Origin: Pedobacter sp. Leaf176
Lineage (GTDB): Bacteria > Bacteroidota > Bacteroidia > Sphingobacteriales > Sphingobacteriaceae
Direction of reading: 5' to 3'
NCBI RefSeq assembly: GCF_001424305.1
Contig: NZ_LMPD01000003.1
Location: 127,386-191,385 of the forward strand
DNA: 64,000 nt
This document shows positions 8,601 to 16,168 of this stretch, in pieces. Both the position numbers and the translations under genes were made by a program. The notes below the pieces were generated by a model, which had not been told where the DNA came from, searched no databases, and saw only the letters and a program-made list of their open reading frames with translations. Position 1 is the first letter of the stretch. Each line of letters starts with the position of its first letter.

Positions 8601-10051
8601 TTAGCCACTATATTCTGGAAGGCCTCTTCCATTTTGTCTCTGCTCTCTCCCGGTTTGGAAAAATTCAGCACGGTACTAAGATCCGGAACATATGTTTCCT
8701 CAACCCCATGAATTTCTTTGGTAACGGATGTCCATTCTAGTGTCTGATTAATAACGTCAAGTTCCCAGCCTCCAACCCTGGCGACTTTATTAGTCTGTTC
8801 AAGAATGGATTTTGTATGCAGCAGATCACTTTCAAGCGCATGGCGCTCCGTAATATCTACAGCATTTCCGATGACGTTTACTGCGCCTTGATCATCCTTT
8901 TGGAGGACATTGGAAAACATCCACATCCTTTCTGTACCGTCTTTAGCGCAAGTAATCATCTGACCCTTAACATGGCCAAGTTTGGCTATTGCTTTTAAGT
9001 ATTCGTCTAGATACCTATGTCTTGTCTTAGGTACAATGTCATAGAGGCCCTTGCCATCAAGTTCTTCTTTTGTATAACCAAGGATATGCGCTCCGGATTC
9101 ATTAACGGAGATGAATTTTCCAAAAAGGTCATGGATGCACATCAAACCCTGTGAATTTTCGAAGAATACTTTGAATTTTTTTTCGCTAATAGCAAGTTTC
9201 TGCTGCTTTTCAATTTCATCAGTGATGTCGCGCCCAATGGCGGAGACCTTCCCTGTTGTTGGTACAACTGTAGCTACCCACTCCACTGTACGGTAGTCGT
9301 TTTTTGAAGTGAGCAAACGATGTGTAAAGCTAACGCTGCCCGATCTCGAAATCAGGCGTCCTAGTTTAGCCCTTGTGTTTCTCCTGTCTTTTTCTTCAAC
9401 AAAATCGAAAAGCGATTTTCCGATAACCTGCTCGTCAACCCAACCGAGAATCCGCTGAAAACTGGGGTTGACACTTTCCAATACGCTCTCCGAGGAACAA
9501 ATACAAATCAAATCTTCGGAAAGTTCAAAAAGCTCCGAGTAATTTTGCAAATCGGTACAGGATTCTTCTTCAAGCAGACGACTAATTTGGTTGCACAAAA
9601 CTTTTACAGCGTCGATCTGCTGTCCATCAAGCAATATTTCTTTTTCGTCATAAACAGCCAGAAAACAAATTACATTACCATCCAAATCCTTTACCGGAAA
9701 AGCTTTAAAAAATGGAAATGGCGGATTCGGAATACTTAAAAAATGGTTTTGCCCCTTGTTATCTGATGGCTCAATGATGTCCGATAAAACCGTCCATAAC
9801 GCCTCCCTGTTATAAAAATCTAGAATTTTCGCATGACCATTACCTTCAAGATCCCGGTCTTTCCGTACCAAGGCAAAATAGCTGCTTCCACAAATTACGC
9901 TTGCGAGGGAAGCCAACTCTACACTATTCTTCAACGCTACCGATGGGTTCGTAGCGCCCTTTTGATTTAATCCCCTGGCCATAATGTCTGCTCCCTGAAT
10001 ATATTTGGTTATTTTAAAGTTACGAGCCACTAACCGGCCCGTATCATTCAC
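5690..10051 (-). CDS. Hybrid sensor histidine kinase/response regulator with HPt
   Basis: A 1453-residue cytoplasmic multi-sensor phosphorelay protein. In order: a GAF-like segment (~40-155), five PAS domains beginning near residues 170, 293, 420, 543 and 686, a HisKA dimerisation domain with the phospho-accepting histidine in SHEIRTPLNG (~824), an HATPase_c domain with N box NLLGNASKF (~942) and G boxes DTGIGI (~977) and GGTGLGL (~1005), two receivers with acceptors in LMDYHMP (~1111) and LMDVQMP (~1258), and an HPt domain with histidine in GHKVYG (~1396). No membrane segment is visible, so it senses an internal signal such as redox state or a small ligand. All catalytic residues look intact. 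There is no linked response regulator in the same operon; the single-domain regulators at 0.4-1.3 kb could serve it. Confidence 0.93.
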   Translation of the reverse strand: MNDTGRLVARNFKITKYIQGADIMARGLNQKGATNPSVALKNSVELASLASVICGSSYFALVRKDRDLEGNGHAKILDFYNREALWTVLSDIIEPSDNKGQNHFLSIPNPPFPFFKAFPVKDLDGNVICFLAVYDEKEILLDGQQIDAVKVLCNQISRLLEEESCTDLQNYSELFELSEDLICICSSESVLESVNPSFQRILGWVDEQVIGKSLFDFVEEKDRRNTRAKLGRLISRSGSVSFTHRLLTSKNDYRTVEWVATVVPTTGKVSAIGRDITDEIEKQQKLAISEKKFKVFFENSQGLMCIHDLFGKFISVNESGAHILGYTKEELDGKGLYDIVPKTRHRYLDEYLKAIAKLGHVKGQMITCAKDGTERMWMFSNVLQKDDQGAVNVIGNAVDITERHALESDLLHTKSILEQTNKVARVGGWELDVINQTLEWTSVTKEIHGVEETYVPDLSTVLNFSKPGESRDKMEEAFQNIVANGGSYDLEIEIINASGQDLWVRAIGNAVFSDGICTSVFGTLQDIDKTKRSEIALGASKKLLDDVLDAAADLCIIATDNNGLITVFNKGAEDLLGYSANEMLGTQMPEFFEYNAETDSNKTNSKTAANEVKDLRYFFSMRGADRASLHELVYIAKEGERFDVSLSVSAITDPKGEPLGHLGVATDITRQKQMEVELATERARLLAFIEHTPAAVAMLDNDMRYLAVSRKWIEDYNFRNQDIIGASHYTMFPNLDEERKLRHREILKGQVLRREEDVFIDSLTDEQHFITLEMRPWYKSASEIGGMMIFTQDISGMVAQRDELKAAKIHADEANLAKSEFLANMSHEIRTPLNGVIGFTDLLLKTTLNETQQQYLKIVSQSAGALLNIINDILDFSKIEAGKFELDIEKCDLFEMTCQATDITTYQIQSKNLEMLLNLSPELPRFVWTDDVRLKQVLINLLGNASKFTEQGEIELKVQMLENFDDKCLFRFSIRDTGIGIQQDKQEKIFDAFAQEDSSTTKKYGGTGLGLTISNKLLRMMGSKLQLTSTPGVGSTFYFDILLACEQGEAVNWEAIDSINNILIVDDNDNNRHILADMLELKQIKADLAKSGFEALQNLAEGKRYDAVLMDYHMPFMDGLETTTKIRQTFFSSHAALPILLLHSSADDSTLISASRTLQVSHRLVKPIKMPDLYNALSRLHVLEEEPAVEDHKPKAESNLDHHVDFTILIVEDNEVNRFLARTLIGKLYPGAKVVEAKNGQEGVEQFILTSPKLILMDVQMPVMNGYQATKAIRLAETTGRTPIIAVTAGNVSGEREKCIEAGMDDFITKPILEGSLELILGSWVEGLSVGMEDQDFYTSSPTEHFDPGKLKMYYGENRDKLARIASLTISQLKQSVADLDAYLTGGELENIRLLGHKVYGTSVSAGLVYLAEISTKLERLESLDEGLCSELQQEFLGEITLLIEILTSRYLN

Positions 10052-10538
10052 GACGTAAGATATAAAAAAATAATGCGTATTTGCAGTAACTGAATGTCTA
10101 TTTCAAATGTAGGATCAATGCCTTAATTGAATGTGGCACTGGCGGTCAAAATATACTATAATTCATAAGACCGGGAATTAACAAGTCTCAATTATGTCAA
10201 ACACCTGATAATTAACAGTTAATAAAGATAGTCTTACCGCTTCGTGTGTTGAAATGGCTAGCCAGATTTGAGCATGCCTTCCTGAAGATCAATTGCTCAG
10301 TAAATTGAAATCATTTTGTTCATTATTATTCCAGTGCTATAAAAAAGTTTCGGATGCCTAATTATGCCTGGTGCAAATCAATAATCTAATTGGCTTATGT
10401 AAACCTGAAATCAGATAATCAGCCATTATGCAGCGTGAAATTGCTCCCTGCATTTAAATTCCATAAACTTATATTAAGTAAAAATCGAAATATATCCTTA
10501 ATTGCAACACTCGGACGATATCTAACCAAAAAGAATTT
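10052..10538. other. Intergenic region upstream of the hybrid kinase
   Basis: Nearly 500 AT-rich bases between the start of the hybrid kinase and the end of the zinc-finger gene, both on the minus strand. It must carry the kinase promoter. I see no open frame of convincing composition, no repeat and no RNA-like structure. Confidence 0.4.
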
Positions 10539-10811
10539 CTAATATTCTGCAACCTGGTCATGAACATAACAATACAACCATCGCTCACCAGGTTCAGAAG
10601 AGATAACGACAGGATGCTCCTTAATTTGAAAGTGTTGAGACATATGTTTTTTTGGAGAAGAATCGCAGCACAAAGTTACGCCACAAGTTTGGCAGGTGCG
10701 TAAGTGAACCCAGTCGGTTCCCTGCTTGATACATTCTTCGCAAACAAGCTGTTTTGCCAACTTCAATTCTTTTATAGCCGACAAATGGCTGCATGGTTCG
10801 TTAATTTCCAT
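10539..10811 (-). CDS. UBP-type zinc finger protein
   Basis: A 90-residue protein made almost entirely of a zf-UBP fold: PCSHL, CEEC, CQTCG, CC and spaced histidines (HMSQHF...KEHPVV) supply the zinc ligands. In eukaryotes this domain binds the C-terminal Gly-Gly of ubiquitin; its bacterial role is not established. Its ATG lies 2 bases beyond the stop of the flavoprotein gene upstream, so the two are translationally coupled. Pairing of zf-UBP proteins with TrxR-like flavoproteins recurs in bacteria, which suggests a joint function. Confidence 0.85.
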   Translation of the reverse strand: MEINEPCSHLSAIKELKLAKQLVCEECIKQGTDWVHLRTCQTCGVTLCCDSSPKKHMSQHFQIKEHPVVISSEPGERWLYCYVHDQVAEY

Positions 10812-10813
10812 AG

Positions 10814-12058
10814 TTATAATTTTGATAAATATTGATGCACTTGTGTGACGGCCATCGCACCTTCTCCAACAGCTGAGGCCACACGCTTCACTGAGTTAAA
10901 CCTTACGTCGCCTGCAGCAAAAGATCCGGGCACACTAGTCTCCAGATGAAAGGGAGGCCTGTCAAGTTCCCAGCATGTTTTATACTGATCCTGGGCCATC
11001 ACATCATTTCCCGTATACAAGTATCCATTCCTGTCCCTGCAAATCGCTGTTTCCGATGCCCACTCCGTGTTGGGCTTCCCTCCTATGCAAATAAACAGTT
11101 TAGAGGTTTCGTGCCAGGATTCAATCCCCTTTTCGCTATCCATTATTTTAATCCGCTGCAGGTAATCCTCACCTTCTAAAGCCACTACCTGTGAATGGTA
11201 CAAAACAAAAATGTTTTTTATGCTGGCAATTCTTTGAATGAGGTAATCAGACAAGGTCTCGGCAAGATTTCCTCTTCTGATGACCATAAAGACGCGTTTG
11301 GCAAATCCAGAAAAATAGGTTGCGGCCTGTCCGGCGGAATTCCCTCCACCAACGATATACAAATCTTTGTCCTGGCAAAAAAAAGCTTCGCTGGCGCCCG
11401 CTCCATAATAAACACCTTTATGAAAAAACCGTTCTTCATCCGGCAGGTTCAGCCGTGCATACTCCACTCCTGTTGCACATATATTAGCCTTAGCAACCAA
11501 TTTTTCACCTGAAGCAAAATCGACATGAATCTTATTGTCGTAAAAAGTACCTTTAATTCCTTCTTTCAGCAGTAATATTTCCACACCAAATTTTAAAGCC
11601 TGTTGCCTGGCACGCTCAGCCAGATTTGCACCCGATATGCCTTTCGGAAATCCAAGATAATTCTCAATTAAAGAACTGGTACCTGCTTGTCCCCCTACCG
11701 CTTCTCTTTCTATAAGAATTGTCTTTAATCCCTCTGATGCAGCATAAACAGCTGCGCTTAATCCCGCCGGACCTGCACCATATATCGATAGGTCATATTC
11801 ATCGTACTTAGGCTGAGTAATCCAACCGAGATTACAGGCAATCTCTTCTAAAGAGGGGTTGATAATTATTTTTCCGTCGGGAAATTCTATTACGGGGTGC
11901 TTTTGCGGATTGTCGTATTTGGTAATTTCCTGGCTGTTTCCCAGCTCGTCATGAGAGATATCAAACCAGTCGAAATCAACAACACTCCTTTTTAGAAAAT
12001 CCCTGATCGGATAAATTTCCTGCGAATCGGGTATACCGTAGAGTTTTAACTTATCCAT
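10814..12058 (-). CDS. TrxR-like FAD-dependent oxidoreductase with N-terminal Grx-like domain
   Basis: A 414-residue cytoplasmic flavoprotein. Residues 1-80 resemble a glutaredoxin fold (LKLYGIPDSQEIYPIRDFL), but the CxxC is replaced by PDSQ. From ~88 comes a two-dinucleotide-fold thioredoxin-reductase module: FAD site IYGAGPAGLSAAVYA, NADPH site IVGGGNSAGQAA, and C-terminal FAD motif GSFAAGDVR. At the position of the TrxR redox CATC the sequence reads GAGASEAF, so this catalytic disulfide is missing too. It can bind FAD and probably NAD(P)H but cannot be a conventional thioredoxin reductase. It sits in an operon-like run with the gene upstream (3-base gap) and the zf-UBP gene downstream. Confidence 0.9.
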   Translation of the reverse strand: MDKLKLYGIPDSQEIYPIRDFLKRSVVDFDWFDISHDELGNSQEITKYDNPQKHPVIEFPDGKIIINPSLEEIACNLGWITQPKYDEYDLSIYGAGPAGLSAAVYAASEGLKTILIEREAVGGQAGTSSLIENYLGFPKGISGANLAERARQQALKFGVEILLLKEGIKGTFYDNKIHVDFASGEKLVAKANICATGVEYARLNLPDEERFFHKGVYYGAGASEAFFCQDKDLYIVGGGNSAGQAATYFSGFAKRVFMVIRRGNLAETLSDYLIQRIASIKNIFVLYHSQVVALEGEDYLQRIKIMDSEKGIESWHETSKLFICIGGKPNTEWASETAICRDRNGYLYTGNDVMAQDQYKTCWELDRPPFHLETSVPGSFAAGDVRFNSVKRVASAVGEGAMAVTQVHQYLSKL

Positions 12059-12061
12059 ACG

Positions 12062-12259
12062 CTATTTAGCCCTGGTTTTTATTTTTTTAATAGTTTCCTC
12101 TATCGAATAATCAGCAGATGTACCATAACCGTCTACAAGTAATCCCTTTATTTTTCCGTCTGTTGAAGATATCGCGTATAAAATAGATTCATCTTCCGGA
12201 TCTGACGTACCCTCAAACCTATAAAATTTATCGATCAGGAAATCTTCAGGATGCTGCAC
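12062..12259 (-). CDS. Small conserved protein, possibly N-terminally truncated
   Basis: 65 residues from a GTG start. HPEDFLIDKFYRFEG and the later GLLVDGYG match my memory of a roughly 100-residue Bacteroidota family often labelled, probably wrongly, 'phosphoribosylpyrophosphate synthetase'. That family usually has ~35 more N-terminal residues; here the frame is open upstream for about 28 codons without ATG and the sequence does not resemble the family. It may be a truncated copy. It sits 3 bases from the flavoprotein gene and may be co-transcribed with it. Function unknown. Confidence 0.55.
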   Translation of the reverse strand: MQHPEDFLIDKFYRFEGTSDPEDESILYAISSTDGKIKGLLVDGYGTSADYSIEETIKKIKTRAK

Positions 12260-12357
12260 AAGCGTATTTTGTTCATTCCCCGAATTCGCAACTAAAGGCC
12301 TTCCAGGGTTGGAAAGCCAATTAATAAATCATTCAAACGGCCTTTTATCAGCAAAGC

Positions 12358-12540
12358 TTATTTCTTTTTGCTTTTATCTTTGAGGTAGCTCTCTATCGTT
12401 GCGCGATCATTAGATTTTGTAGCACGCTTTGCACCTGCAACTGCTTGTGAACTCACACCCATCTTAGTCGCTACATGCGAGATCTCCCAGTCTTGTGAAG
12501 AGTTTACCATTTTTCTATCTTTTGGTCCTGACTTTGCCAT
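12358..12540 (-). CDS. DUF3606 domain protein
   Basis: A 60-residue, lysine-rich protein. The core WEISHVATKMGVSSQAVAGA is the helix-turn-helix-like signature of DUF3606, a family of short proteins of unknown function common in Bacteroidota and Proteobacteria. No signal peptide. It lies between the glycosylase and flavoprotein operons on the same strand. Confidence 0.85.
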   Translation of the reverse strand: MAKSGPKDRKMVNSSQDWEISHVATKMGVSSQAVAGAKRATKSNDRATIESYLKDKSKKK

Positions 12541-12625
12541 AACATTTGTTTTTTTAGGTAGATGTATATTAGATGAATATATTGATATTTTTCATCTATA
12601 AAACAAGCTAAAAAAGAGATTGTTT

Positions 12626-13399
12626 TTAGGAATACAGTTTCTGTTCATGGGTGTAATAAGCTATTCTACCACCGATCTTTTCCGAAAGTATTTCCGCGCC
12701 CGAAGGCGACTTTTTTATCCTGGCACCATGTATCTTCATTGCATCACGAAGTTCACCTTTAAGTTCATCACCATTTTCTTTGGCGATAAAATTTATAGCT
12801 TCGTTCAGCACTGATTTTAAACTGCTGTAAAGTTCCTTCACCTTAAAATCTGGAACAGCCGAAGCCACCGAAAATGGTGAAATTTTTGCATCCCAAAGTA
12901 GCTCATCAGCATAGGAATTTCCGATTCCCCGCAACGCTTTTTGGTCCATCAGTACTTCTTTAATCTTTTTTTTGCGCCCAGAAAGCAAAGCCATAAATTC
13001 AGCTTCGGTAATGTCCAAAGCATCCGGGGCCTTCGCCTTTTCGGGATCCAACGTTGGGGTGGCCTGTTTTAAAATATCTCGGACCGCAAAACCTTCGCCA
13101 CCACTAAAATGAAAAGCAAATACGGTAAACTTTGGAAGCGATGCATCTTTTTCGAGCAGTTCCAGTTGTCCCCTAAGCATGAGGTGGACCCCGAGCACAT
13201 GTTCGCCAAAATGGAACTGCAGGGTCTTCCCTTCACGCGAAACTTTGTTCAATTTTTGCCCCTCCAAGGCCTCTTTCAGCTCAGCAACTGAAACCTTTAG
13301 TTTCTTATCCACCTTAACATCAATTTCTTTTAAGGTTTTTCCCTTGAACCTGCGCGTCAGGATCTGCGCAAACACAGTCAAATCTGGTAGTTCTGCCAT
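12626..13399 (-). CDS. Fpg/Nei-family DNA glycosylase, variant N-terminus
   Basis: A 257-residue protein of the formamidopyrimidine-DNA glycosylase family, which excises oxidised bases and nicks the AP site. The start at 13399 is chosen because it gives the family-type N-terminus; an upstream ATG adds 29 unrelated residues. The helix-two-turn-helix region is clear (KKIKEVLMDQKALRGIGNSYADE). Two features are unusual. The N-terminus is MAELPDL, so the normally invariant catalytic proline (MPELPE) is alanine while the glutamate stays. The C-terminal zinc finger is cysteine-free (SGAEILSEKIGGRIAYYTHEQ), as in zincless-finger members. It may have altered lyase activity. Monocistronic. Confidence 0.85.
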   Translation of the reverse strand: MAELPDLTVFAQILTRRFKGKTLKEIDVKVDKKLKVSVAELKEALEGQKLNKVSREGKTLQFHFGEHVLGVHLMLRGQLELLEKDASLPKFTVFAFHFSGGEGFAVRDILKQATPTLDPEKAKAPDALDITEAEFMALLSGRKKKIKEVLMDQKALRGIGNSYADELLWDAKISPFSVASAVPDFKVKELYSSLKSVLNEAINFIAKENGDELKGELRDAMKIHGARIKKSPSGAEILSEKIGGRIAYYTHEQKLYS

Positions 13400-13587
13400 A
13401 ATCTTAAAAATTAAATGCCTAAATACCTTTAATCTGTTTAGCTCATCGGATATTAGGTCATTTATAATTAAACAGGAGAAGCACACAAATCGTTTTTATA
13501 ATTAATCCCGGTTCTGAACCTGACCTCGTTTTTCTGCGATGAATGATATCGCAATAATTTCTATTTTAGCATGATTATATTGAAGTA

Positions 13588-14157
13588 ATGTATCCAGCAC
13601 TTTTTGCCCACATTAATAAGTTTATCGACTTAAGCACAAATGAGCAGGAGATTCTTGTCTCACTGCTTAAATCTTCCACGTATAAAAAGAAAGCTTTTTT
13701 GCATGAAGCCGGAGCAACCTGCCGGGCAAATTATTTCGTCGTAAAAGGCTGTCTTCGACTTTATTTTATCGACATAAAAGGTGTAGAACAGACCACGCAG
13801 TTTGCGATTGAAAACTGGTGGATTTCAGATTTGACCAGTTTCTTATTTCAGCAAGCATCAGATTTTTATATTCAGGCAGCGGAAGCTACTGAGGTCATCA
13901 TTATTGAACACCGCCATTATGATGAAATCTTCGAAAAGATACCCAGGCTGGAAAAGTATTTCAGGCTCATTTTTCAGAAATTACACCAGGCTTCTCAAAT
14001 CAGGATAAAATACCTGTACAGTCAAACTGCTGAAGAAAGATATACCAATTTCAGCACTTCGTTTCCTGCATTCGTACAGCGCATTCCACAATATATGCTG
14101 GCTTCTTATTTAGGTTTCACCCCTGAATTTCTAAGTAAAATCCGGGCAAGAAAATAG
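13588..14157 (+). CDS. Crp/Fnr-family transcriptional regulator
   Basis: 189 residues. The N-terminal ~120 form a cyclic-nucleotide-binding-type beta-roll (FLHEAGATCRANYFVVKG...) and the C-terminus is a short helix-turn-helix (QYMLASYLGFTPEFLSKIR). No cysteine cluster for an Fe-S centre is visible, so it is the Crp-like rather than the Fnr type; the effector is unknown. The AhpD-like gene begins 82 bases downstream on the same strand, a pairing frequent in Bacteroidota, and is its likely target. Confidence 0.9.
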   Translation: MYPALFAHINKFIDLSTNEQEILVSLLKSSTYKKKAFLHEAGATCRANYFVVKGCLRLYFIDIKGVEQTTQFAIENWWISDLTSFLFQQASDFYIQAAEATEVIIIEHRHYDEIFEKIPRLEKYFRLIFQKLHQASQIRIKYLYSQTAEERYTNFSTSFPAFVQRIPQYMLASYLGFTPEFLSKIRARK

Positions 14158-14239
14158 CTGCCAATACGATTTCTTAAACTAGATTAAGTTTTTTGGATTT
14201 TTTGTTTGAGACCTTTAATCATTATTAAATTAACAAATA

Positions 14240-14674
14240 ATGGAAAATAGAATTAACATCCAACAAGCAGAACCAGCAGCCTATCAGGCCATGTACAGTT
14301 TAGAAAAATATCTGTCGGCAAGCAAATTAGACCCAATCCTTTTAGAGCTGATTAAAATGAGGGCATCCCAAATCAATGGATGTGCTTTTTGTTTGAATAT
14401 GCATGCTGCAGAGGCGCGTAAGATTGGTGAAACAGAGCAACGCCTGTACCTGTTAAATGCATGGAGGGAAACAACTTTATTTACAGCAGCGGAAGAAGCG
14501 GTGCTGGCCTTGACCGAAGAGGTAACCCTCATCAGTAACCACGTTTCGGACGCCACATACAATAAAGCAGCGAGTTTATTCAGCACAAATGAACTTTCGC
14601 AAATTATTATGGCCATCGTAACCATCAATGCCTGGAATAGAATTGCGATCACCACAAAGTTGATGGTCGGGTAA
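14240..14674 (+). CDS. Carboxymuconolactone decarboxylase/AhpD-like protein
   Basis: A 144-residue all-helical protein of the CMD family. The AhpD-type redox centre is present (GCAFCLNMH, CxxC followed by histidine), which supports a peroxidase or disulfide-exchange function rather than true decarboxylation. It is cytoplasmic. It sits after a Crp/Fnr regulator and is followed by a strong hairpin terminator. Likely role: hydroperoxide or electrophile detoxification (inference). Confidence 0.88.
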   Translation: MENRINIQQAEPAAYQAMYSLEKYLSASKLDPILLELIKMRASQINGCAFCLNMHAAEARKIGETEQRLYLLNAWRETTLFTAAEEAVLALTEEVTLISNHVSDATYNKAASLFSTNELSQIIMAIVTINAWNRIAITTKLMVG

Positions 14675-14682
14675 AGTCCAAA

Positions 14683-14719
14683 TATAAAAGCAATCATGAT
14701 TTAGATGATTGCTTTTATA
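14683..14719 (+). terminator. Hairpin terminator after the AhpD-like gene
   Basis: Perfect 15-bp inverted repeat (14683-14697 with 14705-14719) around a 7-base loop, beginning 8 bases after the stop codon. The stem ends in TTTTATA, giving a U-rich 3' side. Confidence 0.8.
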
Positions 14720-14886
14720 ATCGTTATTTTTTTCATCACTGACCGATGGAATTTAAAGATCAATAAAATAGATGAATATGCTCTGAATTTTGCAGGCTAA
14801 TCATTATATTTAACTGATAATCAAATTCATCCCATTACAGGTTAAAAATACAACAGATAACATTTTAGAAATTAAAACAACAATTT

Positions 14887-15390
14887 ATGAAATACGGACA
14901 ACTGATTATTGGGCTTATCGTAGGTGGTTTCTTGGGTTATGGGTTATTTTATTACTTTTCAAAAAGTGACGGGCAAAGTCAAAGTCCGAAAACAGCATTC
15001 ACTGACAGCACCTCTTCGGAGGTAAATTGGACATGGCCCGATAGCCTGGATGCTGTAAAAGCAGCACCTGAAAACCACAAAATTGTTTTTGAAGACAGTA
15101 CTGTGAGAATCCTGCAGGTACTATTGAACGGTCAGAAAGAAGAACCTATTCACACCCATCGTTGGAAAAGTATTATGTGGATCACAAAGCCAGCTGTTCC
15201 TTGCAGGATATACCAATACAAGCTTGACAAAAACAAAAAATTTGTCGCTTCCGATAGCGTAACAGTTCCGCATATGGACACCAACATTGGCTATCCAAAC
15301 GGTCCTGAATCGCCTACAGGGATTAAAAATTTAGGTCGTGATAACGGCATTGCTTACCGGGTAGAATTCAAGAAAGAATTTAAACCTTAG
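14887..15390 (+). CDS. Membrane-anchored cupin-like protein
   Basis: 167 residues. Residues 5-25 are a glycine-rich transmembrane anchor (IIGLIVGGFLGYGLFYYF); a polar linker follows. Residues ~60-165 look like a single cupin beta-barrel: VRILQVLLNGQKEEPIHTHRW contains the HxH of cupin motif 1. It should face the periplasm. No enzymatic assignment is possible. It stands alone between the AhpD-like and DUF1801 genes on the same strand. Confidence 0.6.
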   Translation: MKYGQLIIGLIVGGFLGYGLFYYFSKSDGQSQSPKTAFTDSTSSEVNWTWPDSLDAVKAAPENHKIVFEDSTVRILQVLLNGQKEEPIHTHRWKSIMWITKPAVPCRIYQYKLDKNKKFVASDSVTVPHMDTNIGYPNGPESPTGIKNLGRDNGIAYRVEFKKEFKP

Positions 15391-15460
15391 ATAATATTAA
15401 AGCCTTTAAATTTAGTTTATATGCCGCTTTCGTATTAAGGTAAAACATACTTAAAACATA

Positions 15461-15793
15461 ATGAAACCAGTTGAAGCGTACATATCACAATTCAATGAGC
15501 CTGCCCGGAGTATGCTGAACGAGATAAGAAGTATCTTTTTTGAGTTATTCCCTGATATAGAAGAACGTATTAGCTATAACATGCCTTCCTACCGGAATGA
15601 AAAATATACCCTGTATTTCGCGGGTTATAAGAATCATATTGGATTTTATCCAATCGGCAGAGGAATTGAATTGGAAGACGAACTTTCAGACTACCGGGCA
15701 AAGAATGCAAAAGATACTTTGCATTTCCCTTACAATAATCCGCTACCCACAGAATTGATAAAAAAGATCATCATGCTGCATTTAACTTCATGA
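15461..15793 (+). CDS. DUF1801 (YdhG-like) protein
   Basis: 110 residues with the DUF1801 signature: ERISYNMPSYR, followed by the strand-rich LYFAGYKNHIGFYP and a terminal LHFPYNNPLP-type segment. The family is widespread, cytoplasmic and of unknown biochemical function. Length matches the family. Confidence 0.85.
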   Translation: MKPVEAYISQFNEPARSMLNEIRSIFFELFPDIEERISYNMPSYRNEKYTLYFAGYKNHIGFYPIGRGIELEDELSDYRAKNAKDTLHFPYNNPLPTELIKKIIMLHLTS

Positions 15794-15905
15794 ATATTAA
15801 TAGTGTAATAAAAAATCTATAAAGCGTTAACTAAAACCCTGAACACATTTCTTATGAAGGTATCCAATAATCTAGTCCCCTTAATACTTCAAATACCAGA
15901 TATTT

Positions 15906-16064
15906 TTACGCATAATAAAAAATACCAAAACAAATTAAAGTGCTGAACAGCAAATCAATCAGTATAATAATTACTGAAGACGCAAAGTAGCAACGCCTTA
16001 ATTTTCCAAAGATTTCCGAAGCTTTCCAACCGCTTACCGCTTCCTTATCTGGCACCTTATCCAT
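15906..16064 (-). CDS. Possible small membrane protein, 52 aa
   Basis: A minus-strand frame from ATG (16064) to TAA (15906-15908). It has a polar, charged N-terminus (MDKVPDKEAVSGWKASEIFG) and then one strong hydrophobic segment, residues ~27-50 (FASSVIIILIDLLFSTLICF). The regular polar-then-hydrophobic layout is that of small single-pass membrane proteins. It is unrecognised, has no clear promoter, and could be fortuitous. It fills much of the otherwise empty 375-base gap 15794-16168; the remainder shows nothing. Confidence 0.35.
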   Translation of the reverse strand: MDKVPDKEAVSGWKASEIFGKLRRCYFASSVIIILIDLLFSTLICFGIFYYA

Positions 16065-16168
16065 CTAACACCCATCTTCATGGAGCAGCATTCGATGGCT
16101 CAATATTAGCTAAGCTCAATTACATTTTAAGTAAATTTGAATTTCCTCCCAGTTTAATTTAAGTACAC

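Noticed and set aside
6877..9739. Multiple plus-strand frames opposite the hybrid kinase
   Set aside because: All are shadows of a 1453-codon gene with complete domain content on the other strand.
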